Shown: positions 24,220 through 32,968 of the stretch, piece by piece
Layout of the letters: every line of letters starts with the position of its first letter
How positions within the stretch are numbered: position 1 is the stretch's first letter
DNA from: Bacillota bacterium
GTDB lineage: Bacteria > Bacillota > Clostridia > Lachnospirales > Lachnospiraceae
DNA: 64,000 bases
Assembly (NCBI GenBank): GCA_023437715.1
Contig: JAEZFK010000053.1
Span: 159,590 to 223,589 of the forward strand
Reading direction: 5' to 3'
Position numbers and translations under genes: made by a program
The notes under the pieces: model-generated
What the model was told of the DNA's origin: nothing
The model's input: the letters and a program-made list of their open reading frames with translations, nothing else
Database searches by the model: none

Positions 24220-25082
24220 TGGGAAAGAAAAGAAAAAAAGAAGCAGCGGCGGCCCAGCCTTATACAAAGGCTACCGCAGCAGTACAGGCTGTCATGACAG
24301 TTGTCGCCCTTACTTTTCTGGCTCCGCTGTTTATTATTGTCAATTACTCCTTTAAAACAAAAAAAGAGCTGTATATCAACAGCCCTCTGGCCCTTCCTCA
24401 GTCCTTTCATCTGGATAATTATGCAAAAGCCATTGATAAGCTGAATATGGGCACCACCTTTGTAAATACCTTTATTTATACGGCTGCCAGCGTCTGTATC
24501 CTGGCTATGCTCTGCGGTGTGACCGCATGGGCCATTGCCAGATGCGGGCATAAGTTTTTCAAGTTCTGCTATATTTACTTTATTATAGGAATCCTCATTC
24601 CCTATCAGGCCCTGTTTTTACCTATTTATACCATCGGCTATAAAATGCACTTAACCAACACGAGATTCGGCATCATATTCATGTATGTGGCGACGGGAAT
24701 CTCCTTTGGCGTATTTTTAATGAACAGCTTTATGTCCACGGTTCCGGTGGAGTTAGAGGAGGCGGCAAGAATCGACGGCTGTTCCGTCTTTAAAACCTAT
24801 TTTTCTATTGTGCTTCCGCTGTTAAAGCCTGCCATGGCTACTCTTGTCATCATGCAGTCTTTTCAGATCTGGAATGATTATCTGCTGGCCAGCCTTTATG
24901 TCAGCAAAAAGCAGTTAAAAACCCTTACAGTTGCAATACAATCCCTGTTTTCCGCTCAGACCAGCGATTATTCAACGGCAATGGCGGCAATCGTGCTTTC
25001 TGTTCTGCCTATTGCAATTCTGTTTATGTGCCTGCAGAAATATTTTGTCAAAGGAATGACCGTAGGAGCGGTGAAAGGTTAA
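24216..25082 (+). CDS. sugar ABC transporter permease (MalG/UgpE type)
   Basis: A 288-residue membrane protein with six hydrophobic segments. The EAA motif is ELEEAARIDGCSVFKTYFSI (about residues 185-204). It is the heterodimer partner of the permease just upstream, with which it overlaps by four bases. GAGGTGCAGGC provides the ribosome binding site. The basic N-terminus (GKKRKKEAAAAQ) is cytoplasmic. Confidence 0.94.
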   Translation: MMGKKRKKEAAAAQPYTKATAAVQAVMTVVALTFLAPLFIIVNYSFKTKKELYINSPLALPQSFHLDNYAKAIDKLNMGTTFVNTFIYTAASVCILAMLCGVTAWAIARCGHKFFKFCYIYFIIGILIPYQALFLPIYTIGYKMHLTNTRFGIIFMYVATGISFGVFLMNSFMSTVPVELEEAARIDGCSVFKTYFSIVLPLLKPAMATLVIMQSFQIWNDYLLASLYVSKKQLKTLTVAIQSLFSAQTSDYSTAMAAIVLSVLPIAILFMCLQKYFVKGMTVGAVKG

Positions 25083-25094
25083 AAGGAGAAGCTT

Positions 25095-27209
25095 ATGGAT
25101 TCAATATTAAAGGAATATACTCTGGGCGATATGACGGCCCGTTATTTTACAGATGAGGAACAGCATGTGGGATTCCTGTTATATCCCGGACACATGGCTG
25201 TGCCGGAACAGCCGGAGAAGCAGGGGAAGCTGGACGGAATGGTGCAGCTTAAGCTGACAGGAGACATTTACAATGGGGCCTATGCCCCCGGCAATACCCT
25301 GCGGGGCGGAGAAAGCGTCCGCCGCCTTCGTTTTAAGGAGCAGAAGGAGCGGAGAGAAGGGAAGATGCTTCTCATTACCACCACCCTGACGGACCGGCGG
25401 GGATATGTGGTGAACCACTTCCTGCGGTGGGAAGAGGGGCAGAGATTCGTGGAAATGTGGAATGAGCTGTTCAATGAAAGCCATGAGCCAATCTCTCTGG
25501 AGATGATTTCCAGCTTCTCCCTTACAGGCATTTCCCCCTACGTAAAAGGGGACGGACATAACCGGATACTGGCTCACCGCCTTATGAGCCACTGGAGCCA
25601 GGAGGGAAGGCTGCTGACCCAGACCATGGAGGACCTTGGACTGGAAACGTCCTGGAACATGGATTCCGTCCGGTGTGAACGCTTCGGCCAGGTGGGCTCC
25701 TTGCCGGTAAATAATTATTTTCCTTTTCTTGCTATGGAAGATAGGGAAAATCACGTGTTCTGGGGCGTCCAGCTGGCCCACGGCGCTTCCTGGCAGATGG
25801 AAATTTACCGGATCGATGAAAATATAGCTGTCAGCGGAGGTCTTGCAGACCGGGAATTCGGACACTGGATGAAGGCCGTAAGGCCTGGGGAGCGGTTTGC
25901 CACGCCTGTTGCCATTGCAACCGTATGCCAGTCAGAATCCATTGATATTCTCACCGGACGGCTGACGGAGGCAGGGGAAAAGGCAGCAAATGAAGGTCCT
26001 TTGGAGGAACAGGACCTGCCCATTGTATTTAACGAGTACTGCACCACCTGGGGCTGTCCGTCCCATGAGAACATAATGGAAATTCTAAATGCCATCAAGG
26101 GAAAGGGCTTCACGTATTTTGTCATTGACTGCGGCTGGTACAAGGCAGAGGGCGTGCCCTGGGATATCAGCATGGGCGATTACCAGGTGTCCGGGACCCT
26201 GTTTCCTGAGGGGCTTAAAAAAACCGTGGAAGCCATTAAGGCGGCAGGCTTAAAGCCGGGAATATGGTTTGAGATTGAGAACGTGGGAAAGGCCTCCATG
26301 GCCTATGAGCTGGAAGAGCATCTTCTCCATCTGGACGGAAAGGTTCTCACAACCACCAGAAGAAGGTTCTGGGATATGAATGATCCCTGGGTGGAGGAAT
26401 ACCTTACGGAAAGGGTTATCGGGCTTTTAAAAAGGTATGGCTTTGAATACATGAAGATCGATTACAATGATACCATAGGAATGGGCTGCGACGGCTGTGA
26501 ATCTCTGGGAGAAGGACTGCGCAGAAACATAGAAAAAACCTATGAATTTCTGGAAAAGGTGAAGCGGGAGATCCCCGGCATTGTGCTGGAAAACTGTGCT
26601 TCCGGCGGCCACCGCCTGGAGCCCCGGTTTATGGCGGCAACCAGCATGGCCTCCTTCTCCGACGCTCATGAATGCGAAGAAATTCCCATTATTGCGGCTG
26701 ATTTACACCGGGCAATCCTGCCCAGGCAGAGCCAGATATGGGCCGTAATCAGGCAGGACGACTCCTTAAAACGGATCGCCTATTCCATGATAAATACGTT
26801 TTTGGGAAGAATGTGCCTTTCCGGAGACGTGACCAGACTGGAGCCTGGGCAGTGGGATGTAATCCTTAAAGGAATGAATTTTTATGAGAAAATTGCTCCT
26901 GTTATAAAAAAAGGACAGACCTACCGGTTTGGGAACCAGGTGACCAGCATCCGTCATCCGGAAGGGTGGCAGGCTGTGGTTCGGGTGGGAGATGACGGCA
27001 AATCAGCCTATGCTGTGCTCCATGTATTCGGCGGAGAGGTCCCGGAACGGATCGAAGTGCCTCTTCCGGCAGATTGTCCCGGTTTTATATGGGAAATTTA
27101 TTCCGATACACCGGAAGAAATAACCATTGAAGACAGAATATTGAAATATTCGCCAAAGGAAAACAGAAAAGCAGCGGCTGTATTCCTGGGAAAGACAGAA
27201 TTATTATAA
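25095..27209 (+). CDS. alpha-galactosidase, GH36 family
   Basis: A 704-residue glycoside hydrolase without a signal peptide, so it acts in the cytosol on imported alpha-galactosides. An N-terminal beta-sandwich domain (about 1-310) precedes the TIM barrel, which starts near FNEYCTTWG. The expected nucleophile is Asp456 in MKIDYND; the likely acid/base is Asp523 in SFSDAHE. The GH36 segments KPGIWFEIENV and WDMNDPWV are present. The ATG follows AAAGGAGAAGCTT, 12 bases after the permease stop. The locus therefore encodes sensing, uptake and hydrolysis of an alpha-galactoside. The exact substrate is not determined by the sequence. Confidence 0.92.
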   Translation: MDSILKEYTLGDMTARYFTDEEQHVGFLLYPGHMAVPEQPEKQGKLDGMVQLKLTGDIYNGAYAPGNTLRGGESVRRLRFKEQKERREGKMLLITTTLTDRRGYVVNHFLRWEEGQRFVEMWNELFNESHEPISLEMISSFSLTGISPYVKGDGHNRILAHRLMSHWSQEGRLLTQTMEDLGLETSWNMDSVRCERFGQVGSLPVNNYFPFLAMEDRENHVFWGVQLAHGASWQMEIYRIDENIAVSGGLADREFGHWMKAVRPGERFATPVAIATVCQSESIDILTGRLTEAGEKAANEGPLEEQDLPIVFNEYCTTWGCPSHENIMEILNAIKGKGFTYFVIDCGWYKAEGVPWDISMGDYQVSGTLFPEGLKKTVEAIKAAGLKPGIWFEIENVGKASMAYELEEHLLHLDGKVLTTTRRRFWDMNDPWVEEYLTERVIGLLKRYGFEYMKIDYNDTIGMGCDGCESLGEGLRRNIEKTYEFLEKVKREIPGIVLENCASGGHRLEPRFMAATSMASFSDAHECEEIPIIAADLHRAILPRQSQIWAVIRQDDSLKRIAYSMINTFLGRMCLSGDVTRLEPGQWDVILKGMNFYEKIAPVIKKGQTYRFGNQVTSIRHPEGWQAVVRVGDDGKSAYAVLHVFGGEVPERIEVPLPADCPGFIWEIYSDTPEEITIEDRILKYSPKENRKAAAVFLGKTELL

Positions 27210-27763
27210 GAAATAAAAACAGAAATTTGCCGGTCTGACACTGATTAAAAAGTCATTGACATGAATTAATTTTCATGATAATGTATTCCGTAGGTTCACT
27301 TTTTGAATGCGGTAGAGGATATCTGGAAAAATTGAAAGCGGATATTATGGATGTAGTATTAGTACGAAAACCGGTGAAACGGTTATTATCATAACCGTTG
27401 ATAGAGATTTGGAAAGTATCTGTATAATGAAATAACACCGGAAGACATCACAAAGTAGGAGAATTTTTCTAAGTTGCAGGTAAGCCGATATCCAAGTTAC
27501 GGATATCGGCTTTTATTACATAAATTACTATGACGAGAATAAGGAGGCTGTCAAGGAGAGTTTGGCATAAGGATAACAGGAGGTGATGGCATAAGCTGCG
27601 AATAAAGGAAGAAAGAGATCAAGAAGCGTTCAGGGGAAAATAATATAACATCAGGTTGTTTATAATATGAAGGGAAACTATGTAATAAAACATTGGGAAT
27701 TGTCAGTTTGAAGAAAATCATTTTTCGAATGTACATGAAGCATGTGCAGGAACGGAGGAAAAA
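27210..27763. other. 554-base intergenic region with promoter-like sites and a hairpin, no gene
   Basis: TTGACA at 27257 with TAATGT 17 bases on is a plausible promoter, but only short frames follow it. A hairpin (AGCCGATATCC with GGATATCGGCT, 27483-27511, then TTTTATT) looks like a terminator. A small decayed or non-coding transcript between the two is possible. The rest is AT-rich with several purine-rich stretches and nothing I recognise. Confidence 0.4.
27481..27517 (+). terminator. terminator-like hairpin in the GH36-DUF4914 intergenic region
   Basis: A perfect 11-bp stem with a 7-base loop (AAGTTAC) followed by TTTTATT. It could end a short transcript started at about 27290, or the alpha-galactosidase message. 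Confidence 0.7.
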
Positions 27764-29641
27764 ATGCAAGACTGTTTACTGAAATTGAATTTGCCGGAAT
27801 ACGTACAGGATATACTCTCTCATTCAAAAGGCGTTATTGTTCCAAAAACGAGAGAAGAACTGCTGACCCTCGCTATGGGAAGTTCTGATAATGAGGTATT
27901 TAATGTTGAATATGAGGTAAAGGGCAAAGGCAAGGTGCTGGAAGCCACCGCAACGAAGTGCAAGAACGGAGTTGTTGTCAACTATACCGATGACTATATG
28001 AGACGCCGGGACCCGGACTGTCTGCTGGTTTCCGATGATAAGCCAACGGATAAGCCCAGATATCAGGAAGTCTACAACAGTGATTTTGAGCCTTTGAGAA
28101 AGGAAACCTTTGACTGGCTGAAAGAACAGGAGCTTATCTTTTTCCCGTTTAAGTCGGGCGGAATTGAATACGGATACGATTCAATTCTGATCGCCCCTTC
28201 CAATGCGGGATTTTTTGCTGCCGCTCTTGCAGACCTGCAGGGATTTTTAAACATTGATGAAATTAACTGGGATTTCAAGCCGAGAGCGGTTGTCTTCCTG
28301 GCTCCTCCTTTCCGCCATACACATTTTGACGGAAAACAGATCGTTATCCACAACCGTCTGGACGGCATTCATGAAGTATATTCCTATAACTTATATCCGG
28401 GTCCCAGCGCCAAAAAGGGAATCTACGGCGTTCTTCTCAACATAGGAGAAGAAGAGGGCTGGGTAACTGCTCATGCTTCCACCGTAAAGGTCATCACGCC
28501 TTATGACAATGAAATCGTCATCATGCACGAAGGAGCTTCCGGCGGCGGAAAAAGCGAAATGCTGGAAGACATTCACCGGGAAATGGACGGAAGAGCCATT
28601 TTAGGCAGAAACACGGTCACAGGAGAAAAGAACTATCTGGTATTAGGCGAAACCTGCGACTTAATCCCGGTAACGGACGACATGGCATTATGTCATCCGA
28701 AAATGCAGAACGAAAGCAAGAAGCTGGTTGTGAAGGATGCCGAATCCGCCTGGTTCCTGCGCGTGGACAACATCAAATGCTACGGTTCCTCCCCTCAATA
28801 TGAAAAGATAACCATCCAGCCGGAAGAGCCCCTTATTTTCCTGAATTTGCAGGGAGTGCCTGGAGCCACCTGTCTTGTTTGGGAGCACACTCTGGATCAT
28901 GACGGAAAGCCCTGTCCCAATCCCCGTGTGGTTCTTCCCAGAAGACTGGTTCCCAAGGCCATTGACGAACCGGTTGAGGTGGATGTAAGAAGCTTCGGCG
29001 TTCGTACCCCTGCATGTACAAAGGAAAATCCATCCTACGGAATCCTGGGTATCGTGCACATTCTGCCTCCGGCTCTGGCCTGGTTATGGCGCCTTGTGGC
29101 TCCCCGCGGCTTTAATAATCCAAGCATCATTGATTCCCAGGAAATGACCAGCGAAGGCGTAGGCTCCTATTGGCCCTTTGCCACCGGCAAGATGGTAACC
29201 CAGGCAAACCTGCTTCTTGACCAGATTTTACATTCCAGCAACACCCGGTATCTGTTGATCCCCAACCAGCACGTGGGAGCATATGAAGTGAGCTTCATGC
29301 CCCAGTGGGTTGCCAGAGAATACATTTCACGCCGCGGAAGCGCCAAGTTTAAGCCGGAGCATCTGGTGGAGGCCCGCTGCCCATTGCTGGGCTTCGGTCT
29401 TGATTCCTTAAAGATCGACGGACAGTATATCAGAAGAGCATTTTTAAGACCCGAGACCCAGCAGGAAGTGGGCGTGGAAGGCTATGATGCCGGAGCGAAA
29501 ATGCTGACAGATTTCTTCCGTCAGGAGCTTGTGAAATACAACACAGAAGAGCTGAATCCTCTTGGAAGACAGATCATTGAGATGTTCTTAAAAGGGGCCA
29601 AGGTGGAAGATTACCTGGAGATAATTCCCATGAGATATTAA
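27764..29641 (+). CDS. DUF4914-like P-loop protein
   Basis: A 625-residue cytosolic protein. A Walker A-like loop, HEGASGGGKSEMLEDIHRE, lies at about residues 250-268. It is preceded by a beta-rich segment (TPYDNEIVIM) in the manner of the PEP-carboxykinase/HPr-kinase nucleotide-binding fold, and followed by segments such as PVTDDMALCHPKM. The length and overall pattern are those I associate with DUF4914, which has no established function. The ATG follows CGGAGGAAAAA. The gene stands alone between a long intergenic region and a terminator. A phosphotransferase-like activity is possible by fold analogy only. Confidence 0.7.
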   Translation: MQDCLLKLNLPEYVQDILSHSKGVIVPKTREELLTLAMGSSDNEVFNVEYEVKGKGKVLEATATKCKNGVVVNYTDDYMRRRDPDCLLVSDDKPTDKPRYQEVYNSDFEPLRKETFDWLKEQELIFFPFKSGGIEYGYDSILIAPSNAGFFAAALADLQGFLNIDEINWDFKPRAVVFLAPPFRHTHFDGKQIVIHNRLDGIHEVYSYNLYPGPSAKKGIYGVLLNIGEEEGWVTAHASTVKVITPYDNEIVIMHEGASGGGKSEMLEDIHREMDGRAILGRNTVTGEKNYLVLGETCDLIPVTDDMALCHPKMQNESKKLVVKDAESAWFLRVDNIKCYGSSPQYEKITIQPEEPLIFLNLQGVPGATCLVWEHTLDHDGKPCPNPRVVLPRRLVPKAIDEPVEVDVRSFGVRTPACTKENPSYGILGIVHILPPALAWLWRLVAPRGFNNPSIIDSQEMTSEGVGSYWPFATGKMVTQANLLLDQILHSSNTRYLLIPNQHVGAYEVSFMPQWVAREYISRRGSAKFKPEHLVEARCPLLGFGLDSLKIDGQYIRRAFLRPETQQEVGVEGYDAGAKMLTDFFRQELVKYNTEELNPLGRQIIEMFLKGAKVEDYLEIIPMRY

Positions 29642-29649
29642 TATTTGAA

Positions 29650-29687
29650 AAAGGTCCCGGCGGTTTAAAGCTGCCGGGACCTTTTTT
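29650..29687 (+). terminator. terminator after the DUF4914-like gene
   Basis: AAGGTCCCGGC and GCCGGGACCTT form a strong stem closed over the loop, followed by TTTTT. Confidence 0.9.
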
Positions 29688-29750
29688 ATCGTATAGGAAA
29701 GTTCATCCTATACGATAAAAACCCATCCGGGCAGGATGCGCATGCCGCGG
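29688..29750. repeat. CGTATAGG palindromic intergenic repeat, copy 1
   Basis: ATCGTATAGG and CCTATACGAT pair around AAAGTTCAT, followed by AAAAACCCATCCGG and a GATGCGCATGCCGCGG tail. The same unit occurs at 50797-50853. Both copies begin immediately after the T run of a terminator. Confidence 0.8.
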
Positions 29751-29761
29751 ACGCTGCCTCT

Positions 29762-30703
29762 TTATTTTACGGACTCCGGATCCTGATATACAGCCAGTCC
29801 GTCCTTCTGGACCAGTTCCTTTAATTCCGACAGGTAATTTTCCGCAAACATGCTTAAATGGACCTTTGGGTTGGCGATCCAGCCTATTTTCATATACTCG
29901 GAGGTATCAAGAGGAACTGCAATAATGTTATCTCCGTTTAAATTGCTGTTTAAAATTCCGCTGCATATGGTGTAGCCTTTCAGACCGATCAGCAGGTTAA
30001 AAAGGGTGGCCCGGTCGCTGACATAGATGGTCTTTTTCCTGGGAACCGTACTCAGTATTTCCTCGGAAAAATAAAAGGAGTTTTTCTCTCCCTGTTCAAA
30101 GGCCAGAAAAGGAAAGGGTTTAAGGTCCTCCAGGGTGACTGAAGCCCGGTCTGACAGGGGATGGGAGGAGCTTATGAACACATGGGGAGCGGCGTCAAAC
30201 AGAGGGTGAAACACAAGGCCGCTTTCCTTAAAAAGCTTTTCCAGCACTTTCTGGTTGAAATCATTGAGGTAGAGAATGCCCAGCTCACTCCTGAAATTTT
30301 TTACATCCTCGATGATTTCGTGGGTCCTGGTTTCCCGCAGGGTGAATTCATATTCGTCGTTTTCCTGTCTGGACACCAGATTGACAAAGGCGTTGACCGC
30401 AAAGGCGTAGTGCTGGGTGGAGATGGAGCAGATCCGTTTCACCGGCTTTTTGTTAAAGTAATGCTGCTCCATTAAGTCTGTCTGTTCCAGCACCTGTCTG
30501 GCATAGGAGAGAAATTCGCTTCCGTCCGGAGAAAGGGAGATGCCCCTTGAGGTCCTGTTAAAGATGGAAATTCCAAATTCCTGCTCTAAGTCCCTGACCG
30601 CATTGGACAGGCTGGGCTGGGTAATGTAGAGCTGTTTTGCGGCCTCGGATATGGAGCCCCATTGGACAATGGTGACAATATAGCGCAGCTGCTGCAAGGT
30701 CAT
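29762..30703 (-). CDS. LysR-family transcriptional regulator
   Basis: A 313-residue regulator. The N-terminal winged helix (about residues 1-60) is MTLQQLRYIVTIVQWGSISE followed by AAKQLYITQPSLSNAVRDLE. The C-terminal part is a LysR substrate-binding domain. The ATG at 30703 follows CAGGAGGAATGATTCT and starts exactly at the conserved domain; a start 45 bases upstream would add an unconserved tail. It converges on the DUF4914-like gene and diverges from the wall-binding protein gene, with a near-perfect palindrome at 30752-30776. The overall pattern resembles CysL/CysB-type members, but the effector is unknown. Confidence 0.92.
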   Translation of the reverse strand: MTLQQLRYIVTIVQWGSISEAAKQLYITQPSLSNAVRDLEQEFGISIFNRTSRGISLSPDGSEFLSYARQVLEQTDLMEQHYFNKKPVKRICSISTQHYAFAVNAFVNLVSRQENDEYEFTLRETRTHEIIEDVKNFRSELGILYLNDFNQKVLEKLFKESGLVFHPLFDAAPHVFISSSHPLSDRASVTLEDLKPFPFLAFEQGEKNSFYFSEEILSTVPRKKTIYVSDRATLFNLLIGLKGYTICSGILNSNLNGDNIIAVPLDTSEYMKIGWIANPKVHLSMFAENYLSELKELVQKDGLAVYQDPESVK

Positions 30704-30751
30704 AGAATCATTCCTCCTGATGTTTTCTTTGTCCTTGTATTCTACCATAAA

Positions 30752-30776
30752 ATGATATAGTTTAAAACTATATCAT
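30752..30776. promoter_or_regulatory. 25-bp palindrome upstream of the LysR gene
   Basis: ATGATATAGTTT, one central A, then AAACTATATCAT: a perfect 12-1-12 palindrome about 50 bases upstream of the LysR start. It is the obvious candidate for an autoregulatory site and may also control the divergent gene at 30947. Confidence 0.6.
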
Positions 30777-30946
30777 ATCACAATTTCCTGAAAGTCTTTC
30801 GTTGGTGGAAAATTTATCCATTTCCCTGTTTTTTTGAGAATTTAAGGTTTTTTTCAGATGGATGTGTTAAAATATACTAGGATATGATAAAGTTACCAGG
30901 GAACCAATGCATTATGCTCTATAAAAGTGAAACAGGAGGGATCTAT

Positions 30947-31945
30947 ATGTTTAACCGCAATAAAATCTTGGCTGTATTAGGCGCAGCAATTTTAGTTACG
31001 GCTCTTCCCTTTTCCTCGATGGCAGCAGAGACAAAGATCAGCAGCGTCTCTCTTTCAATTGATTCAGAGATCGAGGCAGGAAGCAGCGAAAGTGACGTGG
31101 ATGTCACCACCAGCTCCGGCAAATACAGTGTAGAGGATGTATCTGTAACAAATGAGCCTGACGATGAGTGGGATGACGGAGACAAACCAAAGCTTAAGGT
31201 CACCGTAGAGGCCGCAGACGGCTATTATTTTGCCAGCGGATTTTCCAAAAGCAGCGTGAGCATCAGCGGTTCTGACGGCACGGTCACCTCTGTAAGCCGC
31301 AGCGACAGCTATGAGCTGCTCGTTTATATCACCCTGGATGCTCTGGATGATGATGGCGACGGGGATTATGATCTGGATGTAGACGGCCTGGAATGGGATG
31401 AATCAAACGGCGAGGCCAGCTGGAATGAAAGCGAGGATGCCAATAAATATGAGGTCAAGCTGTACCGCAATGACAGCGCAGTGACCTCCACATTTACCAC
31501 CACCGATACCAGCTACGACTTTTCCAGCTATATAACAAAAAGCGGTGATTACACATTTATGGTACGGGGCGTGTATAATTCGTCCAATAAAGGGAGCTGG
31601 GAAGAGTCCGACACATGGGATGTGACCTCCAGTGAAGCGGATGAAATCAGCTCAAACAGCACCTCAAATACATCTTCCGGCCCCGGAGGCAGCAGCACAG
31701 GAGCATGGTTAAAGGATGATATCGGCTGGTGGTACTGCAATGCGGACAGAAGCTACACGGTCAGCAACTGGCAGTACATTAATAACGAGTGGTATTATTT
31801 TAATGAAAAGGGATATATGGTAACAGGCTGGGTTTACTGGAATGCAAAATGGTATTACTGCGGAGATGACGGAGCCATGTACTCCGACAGCACCACACCG
31901 GACGGATATTACGTAGGCAGCGACGGAGCCTGGGATGGGGTATAA
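30947..31945 (+). CDS. secreted protein with C-terminal wall-binding repeats
   Basis: A 332-residue exported protein. The signal peptide (residues 1 to about 27) ends FSSMAAE. A Ser/Asp-rich region of about 210 residues includes a fibronectin-like stretch (NKYEVKLYRNDSAVTSTFT, YTFMVRGVYN). A Ser/Gly linker follows, then choline-binding-type repeats (WLKDDIGWWYCNADRSYTV, NEWYYFNEKGYMVTGWVYW) and a TTPDGYYVGSDGAWDGV end. The ATG at 30947 with ACAGGAGGGATCT is chosen over an in-frame start 63 bases upstream. It probably sits on the cell surface. The repeats resemble those of 2622-3308 and 47811-48554. Confidence 0.8.
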   Translation: MFNRNKILAVLGAAILVTALPFSSMAAETKISSVSLSIDSEIEAGSSESDVDVTTSSGKYSVEDVSVTNEPDDEWDDGDKPKLKVTVEAADGYYFASGFSKSSVSISGSDGTVTSVSRSDSYELLVYITLDALDDDGDGDYDLDVDGLEWDESNGEASWNESEDANKYEVKLYRNDSAVTSTFTTTDTSYDFSSYITKSGDYTFMVRGVYNSSNKGSWEESDTWDVTSSEADEISSNSTSNTSSGPGGSSTGAWLKDDIGWWYCNADRSYTVSNWQYINNEWYYFNEKGYMVTGWVYWNAKWYYCGDDGAMYSDSTTPDGYYVGSDGAWDGV

Positions 31946-31953
31946 GTGGTCTT

Positions 31954-31965
31954 GTATACTAGTAC
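31954..31965. promoter_or_regulatory. candidate GntR-type operator upstream of its own gene
   Basis: GTATACTAGTAC lies directly before the -35 element. The 11-mer GTATACTAGTA recurs, on the opposite strand, upstream of uxuA (32897-32907). This makes it the likely binding site of the FCD-type regulator encoded between them. Confidence 0.6.
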
Positions 31966-31994
31966 TTGACAGTAAGGCTGATTTCGCTTATTCT
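31966..31994 (+). promoter_or_regulatory. promoter of the GntR-family regulator gene, overlapped by a dyad
   Basis: TTGACA (31966-31971) and TATTCT (31989-31994) are spaced 17 bases. The -10 lies inside one arm of a 13-bp perfect inverted repeat (TTTCGCTTATTCT at 31982-31994 and AGAATAAGCGAAA at 32014-32026) that also reaches the ribosome binding site. Confidence 0.65.
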
Positions 31995-32038
31995 TTATGT
32001 ATAAAATATTGATAGAATAAGCGAAAAGAGGTCATGGT

Positions 32039-32713
32039 ATGCGGCTGACAGAACGGTATCCCAAAGAGACAGGGCGGGAATATGCCCTTCGGATGTTAAA
32101 GGACAACATCATTCATCTTGATCTGGTTCCCGGAAGCATGCTGAGTGAAAATGAACTTTCGTCGGAGATGCACCTGTCCCGGACTCCGGTGAGGGAAGCT
32201 CTGATTGAGCTGTCAAAGGTCGGCATCGTGGAAATCTATCCCCAAAAGGGAAGCGTAGTTTCTTTTATTGATTACAAGCTGGTGGAGGAGGCCCGTTTTA
32301 TGCGGAGCGTCCTGGAATGTGCGGTGGTTGACTTAGCCTGCAAGGCGGCGGAGGAAGAAGCGGTTGCGGAGCTTAAGGAAAATGTGAAGCTTCAGGAATT
32401 TTATTTGGAAAACCGCTCGCCTCAGAAGCTTCTGGAGCTGGATAATGAATTTCACCGCCTGCTGTTTCATATAACCGGCAAGGATCAGGTTTATCAGCTC
32501 ATGGACAGCTTCACCATCCATTTTGACCGGATACGAAGCATGTCCCTTGCTGCGGTAAAGGATTTAAAAACGGTTTCAGACCATCAGGCCATTGTGGAAG
32601 CCATTGCTGCAAAAGACGGGGATGGAGCAAAGCGGGAGATGGAAAAGCATCTGTCCAGATATAAAATCGATGAGGAAGCGCTGCGGAATGAGTATCCTGG
32701 ATATTTTAAATAA
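32039..32713 (+). CDS. GntR-family (FadR/FCD) regulator of hexuronate genes
   Basis: A 224-residue repressor-type protein. The winged helix (about 1-75) has LSENELSSEMHLSRTPVREA, and the C-terminal all-helical FCD domain has a metal/effector-binding pattern (DNEFHRLLF, then SDHQAIVEAI). It lies directly upstream of uxuA-uxuB and shares an 11-bp site with the uxuA promoter, so I infer it is the local hexuronate regulator (UxuR/ExuR-like role). The ATG follows AAAGAGGTC. A terminator at 32791 separates it from uxuA. Confidence 0.9.
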   Translation: MRLTERYPKETGREYALRMLKDNIIHLDLVPGSMLSENELSSEMHLSRTPVREALIELSKVGIVEIYPQKGSVVSFIDYKLVEEARFMRSVLECAVVDLACKAAEEEAVAELKENVKLQEFYLENRSPQKLLELDNEFHRLLFHITGKDQVYQLMDSFTIHFDRIRSMSLAAVKDLKTVSDHQAIVEAIAAKDGDGAKREMEKHLSRYKIDEEALRNEYPGYFK

Positions 32714-32790
32714 GAGGCTTTGCTGACAGCAGAAAAAGAGGGCAGGAACAGAAGCAGCAATAAAGACAGTAAAAGAAGCTGTAAAGAAGA

Positions 32791-32840
32791 GAAAGCGTCA
32801 ATGAAAGGAATGCGGCAGGCATTTTTCATTGGCGTTTTTT
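32791..32840 (+). terminator. terminator after the GntR-family gene
   Basis: GCGTCAATGAAA and TTTCATTGGCGT form a 12-bp stem (one G-T pair) followed by TTTTT. Confidence 0.85.
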
Positions 32841-32895
32841 GCTTGTGCAAAATATCTAAAAATTTTTCAGAATTTTATGGAAAACGCTGATTGAA

Positions 32896-32910
32896 CTACT
32901 AGTATACTAG
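32896..32910. promoter_or_regulatory. candidate operator upstream of uxuA
   Basis: CTACTAGTATACTAG contains the perfect palindrome CTAGTATACTAG (32899-32910) and shares 11 bases with the site at 31954 in reverse orientation. It is about 60 bases upstream of the uxuA start. Confidence 0.65.
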
Positions 32911-32968
32911 ATATATACTTATAGAGAAAAAGTATAGTAAAACGAATCACAGATGGAGGTACCAGAAC

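Noticed and set aside
32879..32892. CcpA (cre) site before uxuA
   Set aside because: GGAAAACGCTGATT matches only part of the consensus, and the last positions are wrong.
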